The position numbers and the translations under genes were made by a program. This document shows, one piece after another, positions 27,286-36,070 of a DNA stretch of 64,000 nt. Location of the stretch: contig JBLWYD010000009.1 in NCBI GenBank assembly GCA_048267165.1, forward strand, positions 1-64,000. The letters are read 5' to 3'. Source of the stretch: PGYR01 sp048267165. Lineage in GTDB: Bacteria; Bacteroidota; Ignavibacteria; Kapaibacteriales; UBA2268. Positions within the stretch are counted from its first letter, which is position 1, and each line of letters begins with the position of its first letter. The notes under the pieces are model-generated. The model saw only the letters and a program-made list of their open reading frames with translations, was not told where the DNA came from and did no database searches.

Positions 27286-28618
27286 AAACTTTAGTCAACC
27301 AATTGTGAACATATAATGCGATTTCTTCATTGTAATTGTCAGCTGCATAGTTAAACATTTGACCAGATTCGGATAATTGAGCTACATGTTTTTGACTTTC
27401 AACTTTCATAAATATATGCTCAGTATTAGGGACTTCAATGAAATCAGCTATATCTTTACCATTGTAATAGTCAACTATTTCTTCTATTTTGCTTGCACTT
27501 TCGTTGTCCAATGCCTGTAAGTCGTACTGACCGTGTAATGATAGTACTGGATTTCGTATTTCGCTCCAATATTTAACTATATTAGTTGCATTCAAATCCA
27601 CAAAAAAATCGCTATTTCTTCCAAAAAATTTATTGTTACCCATATAGTTAAGATGAATTTGAAATAACCTTCTCGTGGAATCAGAATCTATCAAATCTTC
27701 AGCATTTTTACCTTTATAATAAATCTGATATAAATAATCACGGACTTGGTTTTTTACATCATTACCTTGGACGTAATCTCCACCAGTCCATAATGGGTAT
27801 TGAATATCGAAAGTTTTTAGCATATAATCATACCAACTATCTATCCTAATACCATAAACAATTGTTGCTGCTGGTTTCTTTTCTGCAGAAATGATTGGTG
27901 CATGCATACCACCTAGTGAATGACCAAATATAGCAATCTTATCTGTATCTACATATTCTGATTTTAACAGCTCATCATATCCCATCGAAAAGACTTCATC
28001 TTCTGTAGTAAAAGTTATCTCATCACATTGCAAATCACCTCTCGAATCACCCATATTCGGTTTCTCAACTCTGTAAACCATATAGCCAAGTGATACCAAA
28101 TCATCTATAAATCTACGTATAGGGTTACTTTGCTCAGTGTATTCGCAACTTTGACATGGGTAGCCTTGTATATAATAAATGACAGGGAATGGTCCTTCGC
28201 CTTTTGGCTTCTCAATTATAGTTCTGATATAATTCCCCTTATAATTGAAACTACTTAGTATATACTCATTTTTTACAACGAATGGTGTAGGTAGAAGTTC
28301 ACCTTTGACTTTAATATTTTTGCCTTTGCGGAGAATACCTAATTCAGTTTCATTCGACTTCTTAGTTTCACTTAGTTGCTGCATTAACTGTTTGAAAGTA
28401 TTTGTTACATTCCCATTTACTGAAATTATCCTATCCCCATCTACTACACCCATTCTATCAGCAGAACCATTAGACAATACTTTTTGGACTATTGCCCCGC
28501 TCTCCTGAGTTGTATCTGGAGATAAATGTACGCCAAGGGTACCTCTCCGAGGTAATTCGTGGGCTTGAAGCGACAAAGATAATAGCATTGTAAACGACAA
28601 GTAAATTAAGTTTTTCAT
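27269..28618 (-). CDS. Secreted alpha/beta hydrolase with N-terminal PDZ domain
   Basis: A 449-residue exported enzyme. After the signal peptide (LSLSLQA), residues 25-110 are a PDZ domain (GTLGVHL, VVDGDRIISVNG). The rest is an alpha/beta hydrolase of the acyl-peptidase/dienelactone-like kind, with the oxyanion strand VIYYIQGYP, the nucleophile elbow GHSLGG, the acid in SLHGQYDLQA and the His in NTEHIFMK. A CQSC pair follows the oxyanion strand. Substrate unknown: esterase or peptidase in the periplasm or outside. It shares a message with the overlapping AraC regulator. Confidence 0.87.
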   Translation of the reverse strand: MKNLIYLSFTMLLSLSLQAHELPRRGTLGVHLSPDTTQESGAIVQKVLSNGSADRMGVVDGDRIISVNGNVTNTFKQLMQQLSETKKSNETELGILRKGKNIKVKGELLPTPFVVKNEYILSSFNYKGNYIRTIIEKPKGEGPFPVIYYIQGYPCQSCEYTEQSNPIRRFIDDLVSLGYMVYRVEKPNMGDSRGDLQCDEITFTTEDEVFSMGYDELLKSEYVDTDKIAIFGHSLGGMHAPIISAEKKPAATIVYGIRIDSWYDYMLKTFDIQYPLWTGGDYVQGNDVKNQVRDYLYQIYYKGKNAEDLIDSDSTRRLFQIHLNYMGNNKFFGRNSDFFVDLNATNIVKYWSEIRNPVLSLHGQYDLQALDNESASKIEEIVDYYNGKDIADFIEVPNTEHIFMKVESQKHVAQLSESGQMFNYAADNYNEEIALYVHNWLTKVYERNN

Positions 28619-28638
28619 AATTATTCCTTTATATTTTG

Positions 28639-28646
28639 TATATTTG
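28639..28646 (+). promoter_or_regulatory. Putative -7 promoter box of the Fe-S/CDGSH gene
   Basis: TATATTTG matches TAnnTTTG. It lies about 60 bases before the chosen ATG, in the 90-base gap to the divergent hydrolase gene. Confidence 0.35.
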
Positions 28647-28707
28647 ATTATTACTTATAACTAATGTGATTAGTTACGTTTGTACCATTAATAGCAATAA
28701 TAAACAC

Positions 28708-29124
28708 ATGGCGACTAAAGACTATATAAAAGAAGACTTAACTGTGCATTGGGATGCTTCTGTTTGCATACATTCGGAGAAATGCTATCACGGTCTGACT
28801 TCTGTATTTGACCCCAAAGCAAGACCTTGGATTAATGTAGATGGTGCCACCAAAGAAGTGATTATGAAACAAATAGACCAATGCCCATCGGGTGCATTGA
28901 GTTATACTTATGATAAACAAAATAAAGGAGAGAAGATGTCAGAACCAACTAAAGTAGAACCATTGCTTAATGGACCACTAATGGTGTACGGAGATTTAAC
29001 ATTAAAAACTGTTGATGGAGAAGAAAAACTGGATAGAAAAGCAGTAGCTTTCTGCCGTTGCGGTCACTCAGCTAATAAGCCATATTGCGATGGGCAACAC
29101 AAAGCTCACGATTTTAAGGGGTAA
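28708..29124 (+). CDS. Fusion of a 4Fe-4S mono-cluster domain and a CDGSH iron-sulfur domain
   Basis: A 138-residue cytoplasmic protein. Residues 1-75 are the divergent mono-cluster 4Fe-4S domain (PF06902 type): cysteines occur in DASVCIHSEKCYHGL and DQCPSGAL. The C-terminal 50 residues hold the CDGSH motif CRCGHSANKPYCDGQH, which binds a 2Fe-2S cluster through three Cys and one His. Such proteins are thought to be redox or cluster-transfer proteins. The ATG at 28708 (MATKDY) is preferred; an upstream in-frame GTG at 28666 would add 14 unconserved-looking residues. Confidence 0.9.
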   Translation: MATKDYIKEDLTVHWDASVCIHSEKCYHGLTSVFDPKARPWINVDGATKEVIMKQIDQCPSGALSYTYDKQNKGEKMSEPTKVEPLLNGPLMVYGDLTLKTVDGEEKLDRKAVAFCRCGHSANKPYCDGQHKAHDFKG

Positions 29125-29148
29125 GAAACCTAATTAGATAAAAAAATC

Positions 29149-29179
29149 AAGCGAAGCTAACGAAGTTTCGCTTTTTTTA
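29149..29179 (+). terminator. Rho-independent terminator of the Fe-S/CDGSH gene
   Basis: A 10-bp stem (AAGCGAAGCT / AGTTTCGCTT, one G-U pair) with a short loop, followed by seven T. It lies 25 bases past the stop codon. Confidence 0.85.
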
Positions 29180-29228
29180 TGCCCAATTCGTTAAATTTGG
29201 AATTACTATAACTTAACATTCTGTAAAT

Positions 29229-31772
29229 ATGCTTACTTCAAAAGAAATTAGAAACCAATTCATAGAGTTTTTCAAATCGAAAGGACATAGAGCTGTTCCT
29301 TCTGCTCCCGTAGTACCACACGGTGACCCTACATTGCTATTCACTAATGCAGGTATGAACCAATTCAAAGATGTATTTTTGGGGCAAGGAACGAGAGATT
29401 ATACTCGTGCCGTAGATACTCAGAAATGTATTAGAGTTAGTGGTAAGCACAATGATTTAGAAGAAGTTGGGGTTGACACATATCACCATACATTCTTCGA
29501 GATGCTTGGTAACTGGAGTTTTGGTGATTATTACAAAGAAGAAGCTATAGAATGGGCTTGGGAGTTAATGACAGAAGTTTGGGGATTGCCAAAAGACAGA
29601 CTCTTCGCTTCTGTGTTCCGTGATGACGACGAAGCATTCCAAATTTGGACAAAGTACCTGCCTGAAGATAGAATACTAAAGTGCGACGAGAAAGATAATT
29701 TCTGGGAGATGGGCGATACAGGTCCTTGTGGTCCTTGCTCGGAATTGCACTATGACGGTACTCCTGATAAATCGGGACGTGATCTAGTAAATCAAGATGA
29801 CCCAAGGGTAATAGAAATATGGAATTTGGTATTCATACAGTATAATAGAAATGAAAATGGCGAGCTAGAAGACCTAAAGAATACTCACGTTGATACTGGT
29901 ATGGGTCTTGAGCGTATAGTGCGAGTATTGCAAGGCAAAGACTCGAACTATGATACAGATATATTTATGCCTTTAATTGACAAAATCTCGGCACTTTCTA
30001 ATATCAAATACGAACACAGCGAAGCCGGAAAAACTGATATAGCAATGCGAGTAATCGCTGATCATATCCGTACTCTTGCGTTCTCGATTGCTGACGGTGC
30101 AATTCCGGGTAACGAGGGCAGAGGCTATGTACTAAGAAGAATACTGCGTAGAGCAGCGCGTTTTTCACGTGAATTGGGTTTCAGAAAGCCTGTATTATTT
30201 GAGTTAGTGCCTGTTCTAGTTGAGAATATGGGAGACTTTTTCCCAGAGATAAAAGAAAATCAAGACTTAATAACTAAGATAGTAAAAGCCGAAGAAGAGA
30301 GTTTCTTGCAAACACTTGACCAAGGGCTAATAAAGTTCGAAGAATTGGCTGCTAATAGCGGCAAAGTAATTAGTGGTGACGATGCGTTTTTGCTTTACGA
30401 TTCATTTGGTTTCCCGTTAGATTTGACTGAGCTAATAGCTCGTGATAAAGGAATGACCGTTGATACAGATGGCTTTGAGAAGAATATGCAAGAGCAAAAA
30501 AGTCGTTCTCGTAGTAGTAGAAAAAATGTAAGTCAACAAGCTGAGAGTGATAGCTATGACTTCGTTTCAGAGTTCGTAGGTTATACGGCTATGGAATCTG
30601 AAAGCACAGTACTCCACGTAGATGGCAATATCATAATACTTGACAAAACTCCCTTCTATGTAGAAAGCGGTGGGCAGATATCTGATACTGGTACTATAAG
30701 CGTAGAAGGCAAAGATTACTATGTAACTGGTGTAAAAAAATCTGGTACGGCTATACTTCACTTTGTAAAAGGAGAAATATCAGCTGATATAACTGGTAAG
30801 AGAGCTACTGCGACTATTGATAAACAAAGAAGACAGAGCATAATGCGTAATCACAGTGCTACTCACTTGTTGCACGAAGCTCTGAAAAGAGTGTTGGGGA
30901 CTCATATCCAACAGCAAGGTTCACTTGTTTCTCCTGACTATCTTCGATTTGATTATAATCACTTCGAGAAGATGACGCCTGAGCAAATGACCGAGATAGA
31001 AGAAATGGTTAACTCTAAAATACTTGAAGCTCATACAATTGAAACGAAAGTTATGTCACTAGAAGAAGCACAGAACAAAGATGGGCTTAAAATGTACTTC
31101 GGTGATAAGTATGGCGAAACTGTCCGTGCTGTAATTATGGATGATAACTATTCGCAAGAGTTATGCGGTGGTACTCACGTAGTAAATACTTCAGAAATTG
31201 GATTTCTAAAAATTACTTCTGAATCATCTATTGCATCTGGAATAAGAAGAATAGAAGCAATAACTGGTGCGGCTATCCCTCAGCACATAAGAAAACTAGA
31301 GCACGATATAGCAAACGAAAAAGAAAAAGAAGCCAATCTACAAGACCAAATTAAACGATTGGAAAAGGAAATTTCTGACCTGAAAACAAAAGAACTTTCA
31401 AGTGGCTTGTCAGACCTTTCGTCTGAGTCGAAAGATGTTAATGGAATTAGCGTGATAGCTAAGAGAATAGAAGCTGAAAATATGGATCAGCTACGTGATT
31501 TGGGTGATGAGCTAAGAAAAGGATTCAAAGCTAATGGAATCGGGTTACTCGGTACAGTAGTTGATGATAAGGTACAGCTAGTTTGCGTAGTATCAGATGA
31601 TATCACGGGAAGTTACCCAGCTGGAAAAATAGTAGGAGAAGCCGCTAAGTTCCTCGGTGGAGGTGGTGGTGGTAAACCACACATGGCTACTGCTGGTGGT
31701 AAAGACGTTTCCAAGTTAGACGAACTATTAGAGACTGAATTCGTAAAGATAGTTGAAAGTTTTAATAAATAA
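29229..31772 (+). CDS. alaS: Alanyl-tRNA synthetase
   Basis: An 847-residue class II enzyme that attaches alanine to tRNA-Ala. The N-terminal catalytic core begins with RNQFIEFFKSKGH and contains FTNAGMNQFKD and TGMGLERI. The editing domain has the HSATHLLH metal motif and the CGGTHV motif. The C-terminal DHHA1 domain ends with a glycine run and GKPHMATAGGKD. Slightly shorter than the 875 residues of E. coli but complete. It is followed after 21 bases by a small secreted protein gene that may share its transcript. Confidence 0.97.
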   Translation: MLTSKEIRNQFIEFFKSKGHRAVPSAPVVPHGDPTLLFTNAGMNQFKDVFLGQGTRDYTRAVDTQKCIRVSGKHNDLEEVGVDTYHHTFFEMLGNWSFGDYYKEEAIEWAWELMTEVWGLPKDRLFASVFRDDDEAFQIWTKYLPEDRILKCDEKDNFWEMGDTGPCGPCSELHYDGTPDKSGRDLVNQDDPRVIEIWNLVFIQYNRNENGELEDLKNTHVDTGMGLERIVRVLQGKDSNYDTDIFMPLIDKISALSNIKYEHSEAGKTDIAMRVIADHIRTLAFSIADGAIPGNEGRGYVLRRILRRAARFSRELGFRKPVLFELVPVLVENMGDFFPEIKENQDLITKIVKAEEESFLQTLDQGLIKFEELAANSGKVISGDDAFLLYDSFGFPLDLTELIARDKGMTVDTDGFEKNMQEQKSRSRSSRKNVSQQAESDSYDFVSEFVGYTAMESESTVLHVDGNIIILDKTPFYVESGGQISDTGTISVEGKDYYVTGVKKSGTAILHFVKGEISADITGKRATATIDKQRRQSIMRNHSATHLLHEALKRVLGTHIQQQGSLVSPDYLRFDYNHFEKMTPEQMTEIEEMVNSKILEAHTIETKVMSLEEAQNKDGLKMYFGDKYGETVRAVIMDDNYSQELCGGTHVVNTSEIGFLKITSESSIASGIRRIEAITGAAIPQHIRKLEHDIANEKEKEANLQDQIKRLEKEISDLKTKELSSGLSDLSSESKDVNGISVIAKRIEAENMDQLRDLGDELRKGFKANGIGLLGTVVDDKVQLVCVVSDDITGSYPAGKIVGEAAKFLGGGGGGKPHMATAGGKDVSKLDELLETEFVKIVESFNK

Positions 31773-31793
31773 AGATTAAATATAGAGTAAGAA

Positions 31794-32318
31794 ATGAAAA
31801 AGATGATTTTAATTGTGTTGATTTTTACGACAATGGCACTATTTGCAAAAGATACTAGCCCTTATTATTCAGTTCCATCGCATAAAGTATTCGAAAAATT
31901 TATTGGTGATTGGGATGTAATATACGCTAATAGAACTGATAAAGGCGTTCCTTCAGGTGGTAGAGGTGAAGCGAAGGTAGAACTTGACCTAGGTAAAACG
32001 GTATTAAAGATAAATAGTAAATTAGGTTTTGATTTAGGTGAAGTGAATTTATATTCAATAATCGGATATGATAAGAATTTCTCCAAATACTATTTTATAA
32101 GCTATGATAATTCAGGTGAAACCCCAGCTTTGTTTTGGGGTGATTATATAGCTGAGAGCAATTTATTCGAATTTAGGACTTATGACAAGTTCCCAAATGA
32201 AGGGGATGTACGACTGGAAGTAAAACTAGAAAGAAAGGATAAATTCACGGTTAAGTCTTACATTAGGACTAATGGTGTTGACAAAGTATCAACAGATATG
32301 GCTTACATCAAAAAATAA
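31794..32318 (+). CDS. Secreted DUF1579-like protein
   Basis: A 174-residue exported protein with signal peptide MKKMILIVLIFTTMALFAK. The rest is an up-and-down beta fold with FIGDWDV near the start and repeated strand pairs (LYSIIGYDKNFSKYYFISYD, LFWGDY), like the lipocalin-like DUF1579 family. No catalytic residues are evident. It follows alaS by 21 bases; that seems a chance operon. The family assignment comes from pattern similarity alone and is moderate. Confidence 0.65.
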   Translation: MKKMILIVLIFTTMALFAKDTSPYYSVPSHKVFEKFIGDWDVIYANRTDKGVPSGGRGEAKVELDLGKTVLKINSKLGFDLGEVNLYSIIGYDKNFSKYYFISYDNSGETPALFWGDYIAESNLFEFRTYDKFPNEGDVRLEVKLERKDKFTVKSYIRTNGVDKVSTDMAYIKK

Positions 32319-32340
32319 AAAAAAGCGATATAAAATGAAA

Positions 32341-32364
32341 AGGGCCGATATAAATATCAGCCCT
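32341..32364 (-). terminator. Terminator of the RRM protein gene
   Basis: An 11-bp inverted repeat (AGGGCCGATAT / ATATCAGCCCT, one G-U pair) followed on the minus strand by TTTTCATTTTAT. It lies 33 bases past the RRM stop codon, between convergent genes. Confidence 0.7.
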
Positions 32365-32397
32365 AAAATCGTTATCATTTTCTAGAACAACCGTAGA

Positions 32398-32694
32398 TTA
32401 ATATCTATCGTCTCTATCAAATCTTCTGTTGTTATTTGTTCTTGGTCTTTCTTCTCTTGGATTCGCTTTCTTAACAACAATTGTTCTTTCTTCGAATTCA
32501 CTTTGATCAGTTTCGTCGATAGCACGTTGTGCTTCATCGTCGTTTGCCATTTCTACGAAGCCATATCCTTTAGATTTGCCCGTAACTCTGTCCATAATAA
32601 CATTGGCAGAAGTAACTTCACCAAACTCTTCGAATAAATCACGAAGACTGTCGCTAGTAGTTGAAAAATTCAACTTTGCAATAAATATATTCAT
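32398..32694 (-). CDS. Small RNA-binding protein with one RRM domain
   Basis: A 98-residue cytoplasmic protein. A single RNA recognition motif fills residues 1-78, with RNP2 as IFIAKL and RNP1 as KGYGFVEM. A short Arg/Asn/Asp-rich tail follows (PRTNNNRRFDRDDRY). Single-RRM proteins of this size are common in Bacteroidota and cyanobacteria and act as RNA chaperones or cold-response regulators. The AT-rich 138-base gap upstream separates it from the EamA permease gene. The role here is inferred from the family. Confidence 0.93.
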   Translation of the reverse strand: MNIFIAKLNFSTTSDSLRDLFEEFGEVTSANVIMDRVTGKSKGYGFVEMANDDEAQRAIDETDQSEFEERTIVVKKANPREERPRTNNNRRFDRDDRY

Positions 32695-32832
32695 ACAATA
32701 AACTTTAAATAAATTTTAAAAAATTTGACTGAAATAATACTTTTCTTTAAAGTATTTAACTTAACTCAGTCAAGAATATTGTAACTTATAAATAATCTTT
32801 GGATTATCAAAGAAAAAAATAAAAATATTTAA

Positions 32833-33744
32833 TTATTTAAGTACTATTTTTTTCAATTTGTTGAAAACAAACTTACCTAATTCGGAGGTTAACACCCCAA
32901 ACATAAGAATAGTAGCCCCTATTAGCTCAAGTGTTGATAGTATTTCACTTAAGAATATAGCTGCAAAAATAGCAGCAAATATTGGCTCCAAGCTGAAGAT
33001 AAGAGCCGCTTTCACGGGTGTTGTATATCGCTGGTATGTAGTGTGAATTATAGTCAATACAAAACTCGCTAACACAGCGTTGAATGCTAATGACATAAGT
33101 AAGTCTGAAGTGAAGTTTACTTCGAGTTCTGGTAAATCAAATAGAAGAAAACCAATAATTGGTAATGGCAAAGCAAATAAAAACTGAATAGCTACTAACT
33201 GCATCGTCTGTTTATTCGAGTCATAATCTTTGGTAAAAGTATCCATCAGGGTAATATAAACTGCCCAAAACCCCGTTGAAATAAGCGTAAGTACATCACC
33301 AGTATTCAGATTGTCAAAATCGGGATTGGTAAATACATAAAGCCCAATGAACGCAATAATTACCCCTATCTTTGGCCAAAACATAAGTTTATCTTTAGAT
33401 ATCAGCTTGAATGCGAATGGGGTAAGTACTACTGTTAGACCTGTTATAAACGCGGAATTAGTTACATTAGTCATACCTAATCCAACTGTTTGCAATACGA
33501 AGCCACCACCGAACAGCATACCCAGAATTGCTCCTGCTTTCCATGTCACTTTATCAATATTATTCATGTGTCTATGAAAAAAGATTAGTACCAGAGTAAG
33601 TGCAATAGTAAATCTTAATATGACATATAGGAATGGAGGGCAGCTCTCTAGCCCTAGTTTTGTAAATAGAAATGTTGCTCCCCAAATCAATGTCATTAGG
33701 AATAACATAAATTCGGCCTTCCAGTGAGATACTTTATCACTCAT
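32833..33744 (-). CDS. EamA/DMT superfamily permease
   Basis: A 303-residue inner-membrane protein with about ten hydrophobic helices arranged as two EamA repeats. The first begins ELMLF-like MTLIWGATFLFTKLG; the second begins around TGDVLTLISTGFWAVYITLMD and ends SLEPIFAAIFAAIFLSE. The family exports metabolites or amino acids; the substrate cannot be told. Its start codon directly abuts the stop of the L,D-transpeptidase gene (ATG ends at 33744, stop begins at 33745), so the two are co-transcribed. Confidence 0.9.
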   Translation of the reverse strand: MSDKVSHWKAEFMLFLMTLIWGATFLFTKLGLESCPPFLYVILRFTIALTLVLIFFHRHMNNIDKVTWKAGAILGMLFGGGFVLQTVGLGMTNVTNSAFITGLTVVLTPFAFKLISKDKLMFWPKIGVIIAFIGLYVFTNPDFDNLNTGDVLTLISTGFWAVYITLMDTFTKDYDSNKQTMQLVAIQFLFALPLPIIGFLLFDLPELEVNFTSDLLMSLAFNAVLASFVLTIIHTTYQRYTTPVKAALIFSLEPIFAAIFAAIFLSEILSTLELIGATILMFGVLTSELGKFVFNKLKKIVLK

Positions 33745-34935
33745 CTATCTTTTCTCTGTAGTGTCAGTTGGTGCAAGGGGTGGGTTGCTACCTTCTAGTT
33801 CTTGTAGGTTTTTGCGGATTACATCTATATCGGTGCTAGATTTCACTCCATTCACGGAATCTAGCCTTGCTCTTTCATTTTCTTCTTTTAACTTCTTCGC
33901 TTGTTTCTCTCTTCTTCGCTTGTTGAAGTTGACCGATTCTATTAGAGTCACATCTTCTGGAATAATACCCCTAGCTCGAAGAGTATCTTCAGCCACTAAG
34001 TATCTCTTTCTGTTGGGAATCCAGCCCTGTATTTCTTCGGGTATTTGCTTTATCGGTATATATGCTTCTTCTACTAGCATTGGGTCGCCAGATAGCTTTA
34101 CTCTACCTTCTTTGTTATTAGCTAGGTCGAGCCAAGGCCCTACTTTTCTATCATAATCGAACATATCTTGTATGACTACTGGTGTACCAGATAGCCAAAT
34201 CTGCTGTCTATTAGTGTCTAGTTGTACTCCTTTGCCCCAATTGAAAAGCCATTTAGAGTCAGAAAGGAATTGCCTAACACAAGAGTGAGAAACAGCACGT
34301 CCCGGCATTTCAAACTGATGGAAAGCATTGCCAGCGTATCGGTGGAAATTCCAAGTGTTGGGTAACACCCAAGTAGAGTCGAGTGATGATTTGCGAAGTT
34401 TATCTCTCCAAACTAATGCGTATCTACCAGGGTAAGTAGGTGTCCGCTCTTTGCCTGTGTTCGCTGCAGCGAATCTTACTAATACTCCATTTTCATAAGC
34501 AGCATAGCATTGATACTTATTAGATACGATTATTAACTTTGGTATATGCTTAGCGTCGCAATAGTATGGCGGATATATAGAGTAAGCTCGCATATCGGGG
34601 ATAATAGTATCTGGTACTACTATGCTATCACCTACTTTCAGGAATCTCATTTCTTTTCTATTCAGAGTGATGAAAGCCTTGTTCGCCCAAAGGTTGGAAT
34701 CGCTGTACGCATACTTTTCCTTTATCTCTAAGAACTGAGCGTAGTCTTCTATCACCAAAGTTTTATAGTTAATAGTAGGGAAAGTGTCTAATTCAAGGAA
34801 TCGCTTTTCGCATTTGCTTATTTCTTCTTGTTCTATTGATGCAGTTAAGTCTTCCTCAGATATATCTTTGGGAAGTTCAGATTCGCTACACGATAGTAGA
34901 AATAAAAATAAAAATGCAAAAAAGGCTTTATTCAT
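33745..34935 (-). CDS. L,D-transpeptidase lipoprotein (YkuD domain)
   Basis: A 396-residue envelope enzyme. The N-terminal signal MNKAFFAFLFLFLLSCSES has a lipobox with Cys near residue 16, so it is likely a lipoprotein. The YkuD domain lies around residues 120-260, with the catalytic signature HQFEMPGRAVSHSCVR, where His and Cys are the active-site pair. Such enzymes make 3-3 peptidoglycan crosslinks or attach outer-membrane proteins to peptidoglycan. The C-terminal 60 residues are highly charged (NKRRREKQAKKLKEENER) and disordered. It is the first gene of a two-gene operon with the EamA permease. Confidence 0.9.
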   Translation of the reverse strand: MNKAFFAFLFLFLLSCSESELPKDISEEDLTASIEQEEISKCEKRFLELDTFPTINYKTLVIEDYAQFLEIKEKYAYSDSNLWANKAFITLNRKEMRFLKVGDSIVVPDTIIPDMRAYSIYPPYYCDAKHIPKLIIVSNKYQCYAAYENGVLVRFAAANTGKERTPTYPGRYALVWRDKLRKSSLDSTWVLPNTWNFHRYAGNAFHQFEMPGRAVSHSCVRQFLSDSKWLFNWGKGVQLDTNRQQIWLSGTPVVIQDMFDYDRKVGPWLDLANNKEGRVKLSGDPMLVEEAYIPIKQIPEEIQGWIPNRKRYLVAEDTLRARGIIPEDVTLIESVNFNKRRREKQAKKLKEENERARLDSVNGVKSSTDIDVIRKNLQELEGSNPPLAPTDTTEKR

Positions 34936-34982
34936 GATAATATTTTTTAATCTATTGACTATTTTGGATATTAAGATATTAA

Positions 34983-34990
34983 TAATTTTG
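34983..34990 (+). promoter_or_regulatory. Putative -7 promoter box of the deoxyhypusine synthase homologue
   Basis: TAATTTTG matches TAnnTTTG, 34 bases before the start codon. A TTG at 34964-34966 lies 16 bases upstream of it, near the spacing expected for a -33 element. Confidence 0.45.
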
Positions 34991-35024
34991 CAAAGTTAGA
35001 ACATTTTTTAATAAAAGGTAGATT

Positions 35025-35999
35025 ATGGAAAGAAATACGATATCAAAATTCATAGAAACGAACTTTCTGCATTTTAATTCGGCTGCATTAGTCGATGCTG
35101 CAAAAGGGTACGAAAAGCAATTGGAAATGGGCAACAAGATGATGATAACTCTAGCTGGTGCAATGAGTACAGCTGAGTTAGGAATATCACTAGCTGAGAT
35201 AATCCGCCAAGGAAAAGTAGATATTATCTCCTGTACGGGTGCTAATCTTGAAGAAGACATAATGAACTTAGTTGCTCATAATAGCTACGAAAGAGTTCCA
35301 CATTACCGTGATTTGACTCCACAGGACGAATGGGCATTGCTAGAAAGAGGGCTAAACAGAGTAACTGATACTTGTATTCCCGAAGAAGAAGCTTTCCGTA
35401 AACTACAAAAGCATATCTACAAAATATGGAAAGATGCTGAGGAAAATGGTGAAAGATATTTCCCTCACGAATTTATGTATAAGATGCTACTTTCGGGAGT
35501 ACTAGAAGGTGATTATGAGATAGACCCTAAGAACTCTTGGATGCTAGCTGCAGCTGAGAAAAATCTACCAATTATTGTTCCGGGTTGGGAAGATTCGACT
35601 ATGGGTAATATATTCGCTTCATACTGTATGAAAGGCGAATTAAAGCCAAGCACTATGAAAAGCGGTATAGAATATATGACTTTCCTCGCTGATTATTATA
35701 TCAAAAATACAAAAGACAATGGTCTAGGTTTCTTCCAAATAGGTGGCGGTATAGCAGGTGATTTCCCTATATGCGTAGTGCCAATGCTTTACCAAGATAT
35801 GGAAATGGAAATAATTCCTTTCTGGAGCTATTTCTGTCAGGTTTCGGATTCCACTACTAGCTTTGGTTCTTACTCTGGTGCAGTGCCGAACGAAAAGATT
35901 ACGTGGGGAAAATTGGATATAGATACGCCAAAATTCATAATTGAATCTGATGCAACTATTGTTGTTCCATTAATTTTCGCTTGGCTTTTAAATAAATAA
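35025..35999 (+). CDS. Deoxyhypusine synthase family protein
   Basis: A 324-residue protein of the deoxyhypusine synthase fold. Seen: TLAGAMSTAELG (NAD-binding start), SCTGANLEEDIMN, PIIVPGWEDSTMGN, GFFQIGGGIAGDF, and near the C-terminus ITWGKLDIDTPKFIIESDAT, where the Lys corresponds to the catalytic Lys of the eukaryotic SWGK motif. The eukaryotic and archaeal enzyme moves an aminobutyl group from spermidine to eIF5A. Bacteria lack eIF5A, so the substrate here must differ: homospermidine synthesis, or modification of another protein, are options. It stands alone, with a promoter-like box upstream. Confidence 0.9.
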   Translation: MERNTISKFIETNFLHFNSAALVDAAKGYEKQLEMGNKMMITLAGAMSTAELGISLAEIIRQGKVDIISCTGANLEEDIMNLVAHNSYERVPHYRDLTPQDEWALLERGLNRVTDTCIPEEEAFRKLQKHIYKIWKDAEENGERYFPHEFMYKMLLSGVLEGDYEIDPKNSWMLAAAEKNLPIIVPGWEDSTMGNIFASYCMKGELKPSTMKSGIEYMTFLADYYIKNTKDNGLGFFQIGGGIAGDFPICVVPMLYQDMEMEIIPFWSYFCQVSDSTTSFGSYSGAVPNEKITWGKLDIDTPKFIIESDATIVVPLIFAWLLNK

Positions 36000-36070
36000 T
36001 ATGTTATTTTAAGTTATTAGTATTACAACAGTTTGAAAATATATTCAACTAATCAACGGAATTTTAGACT

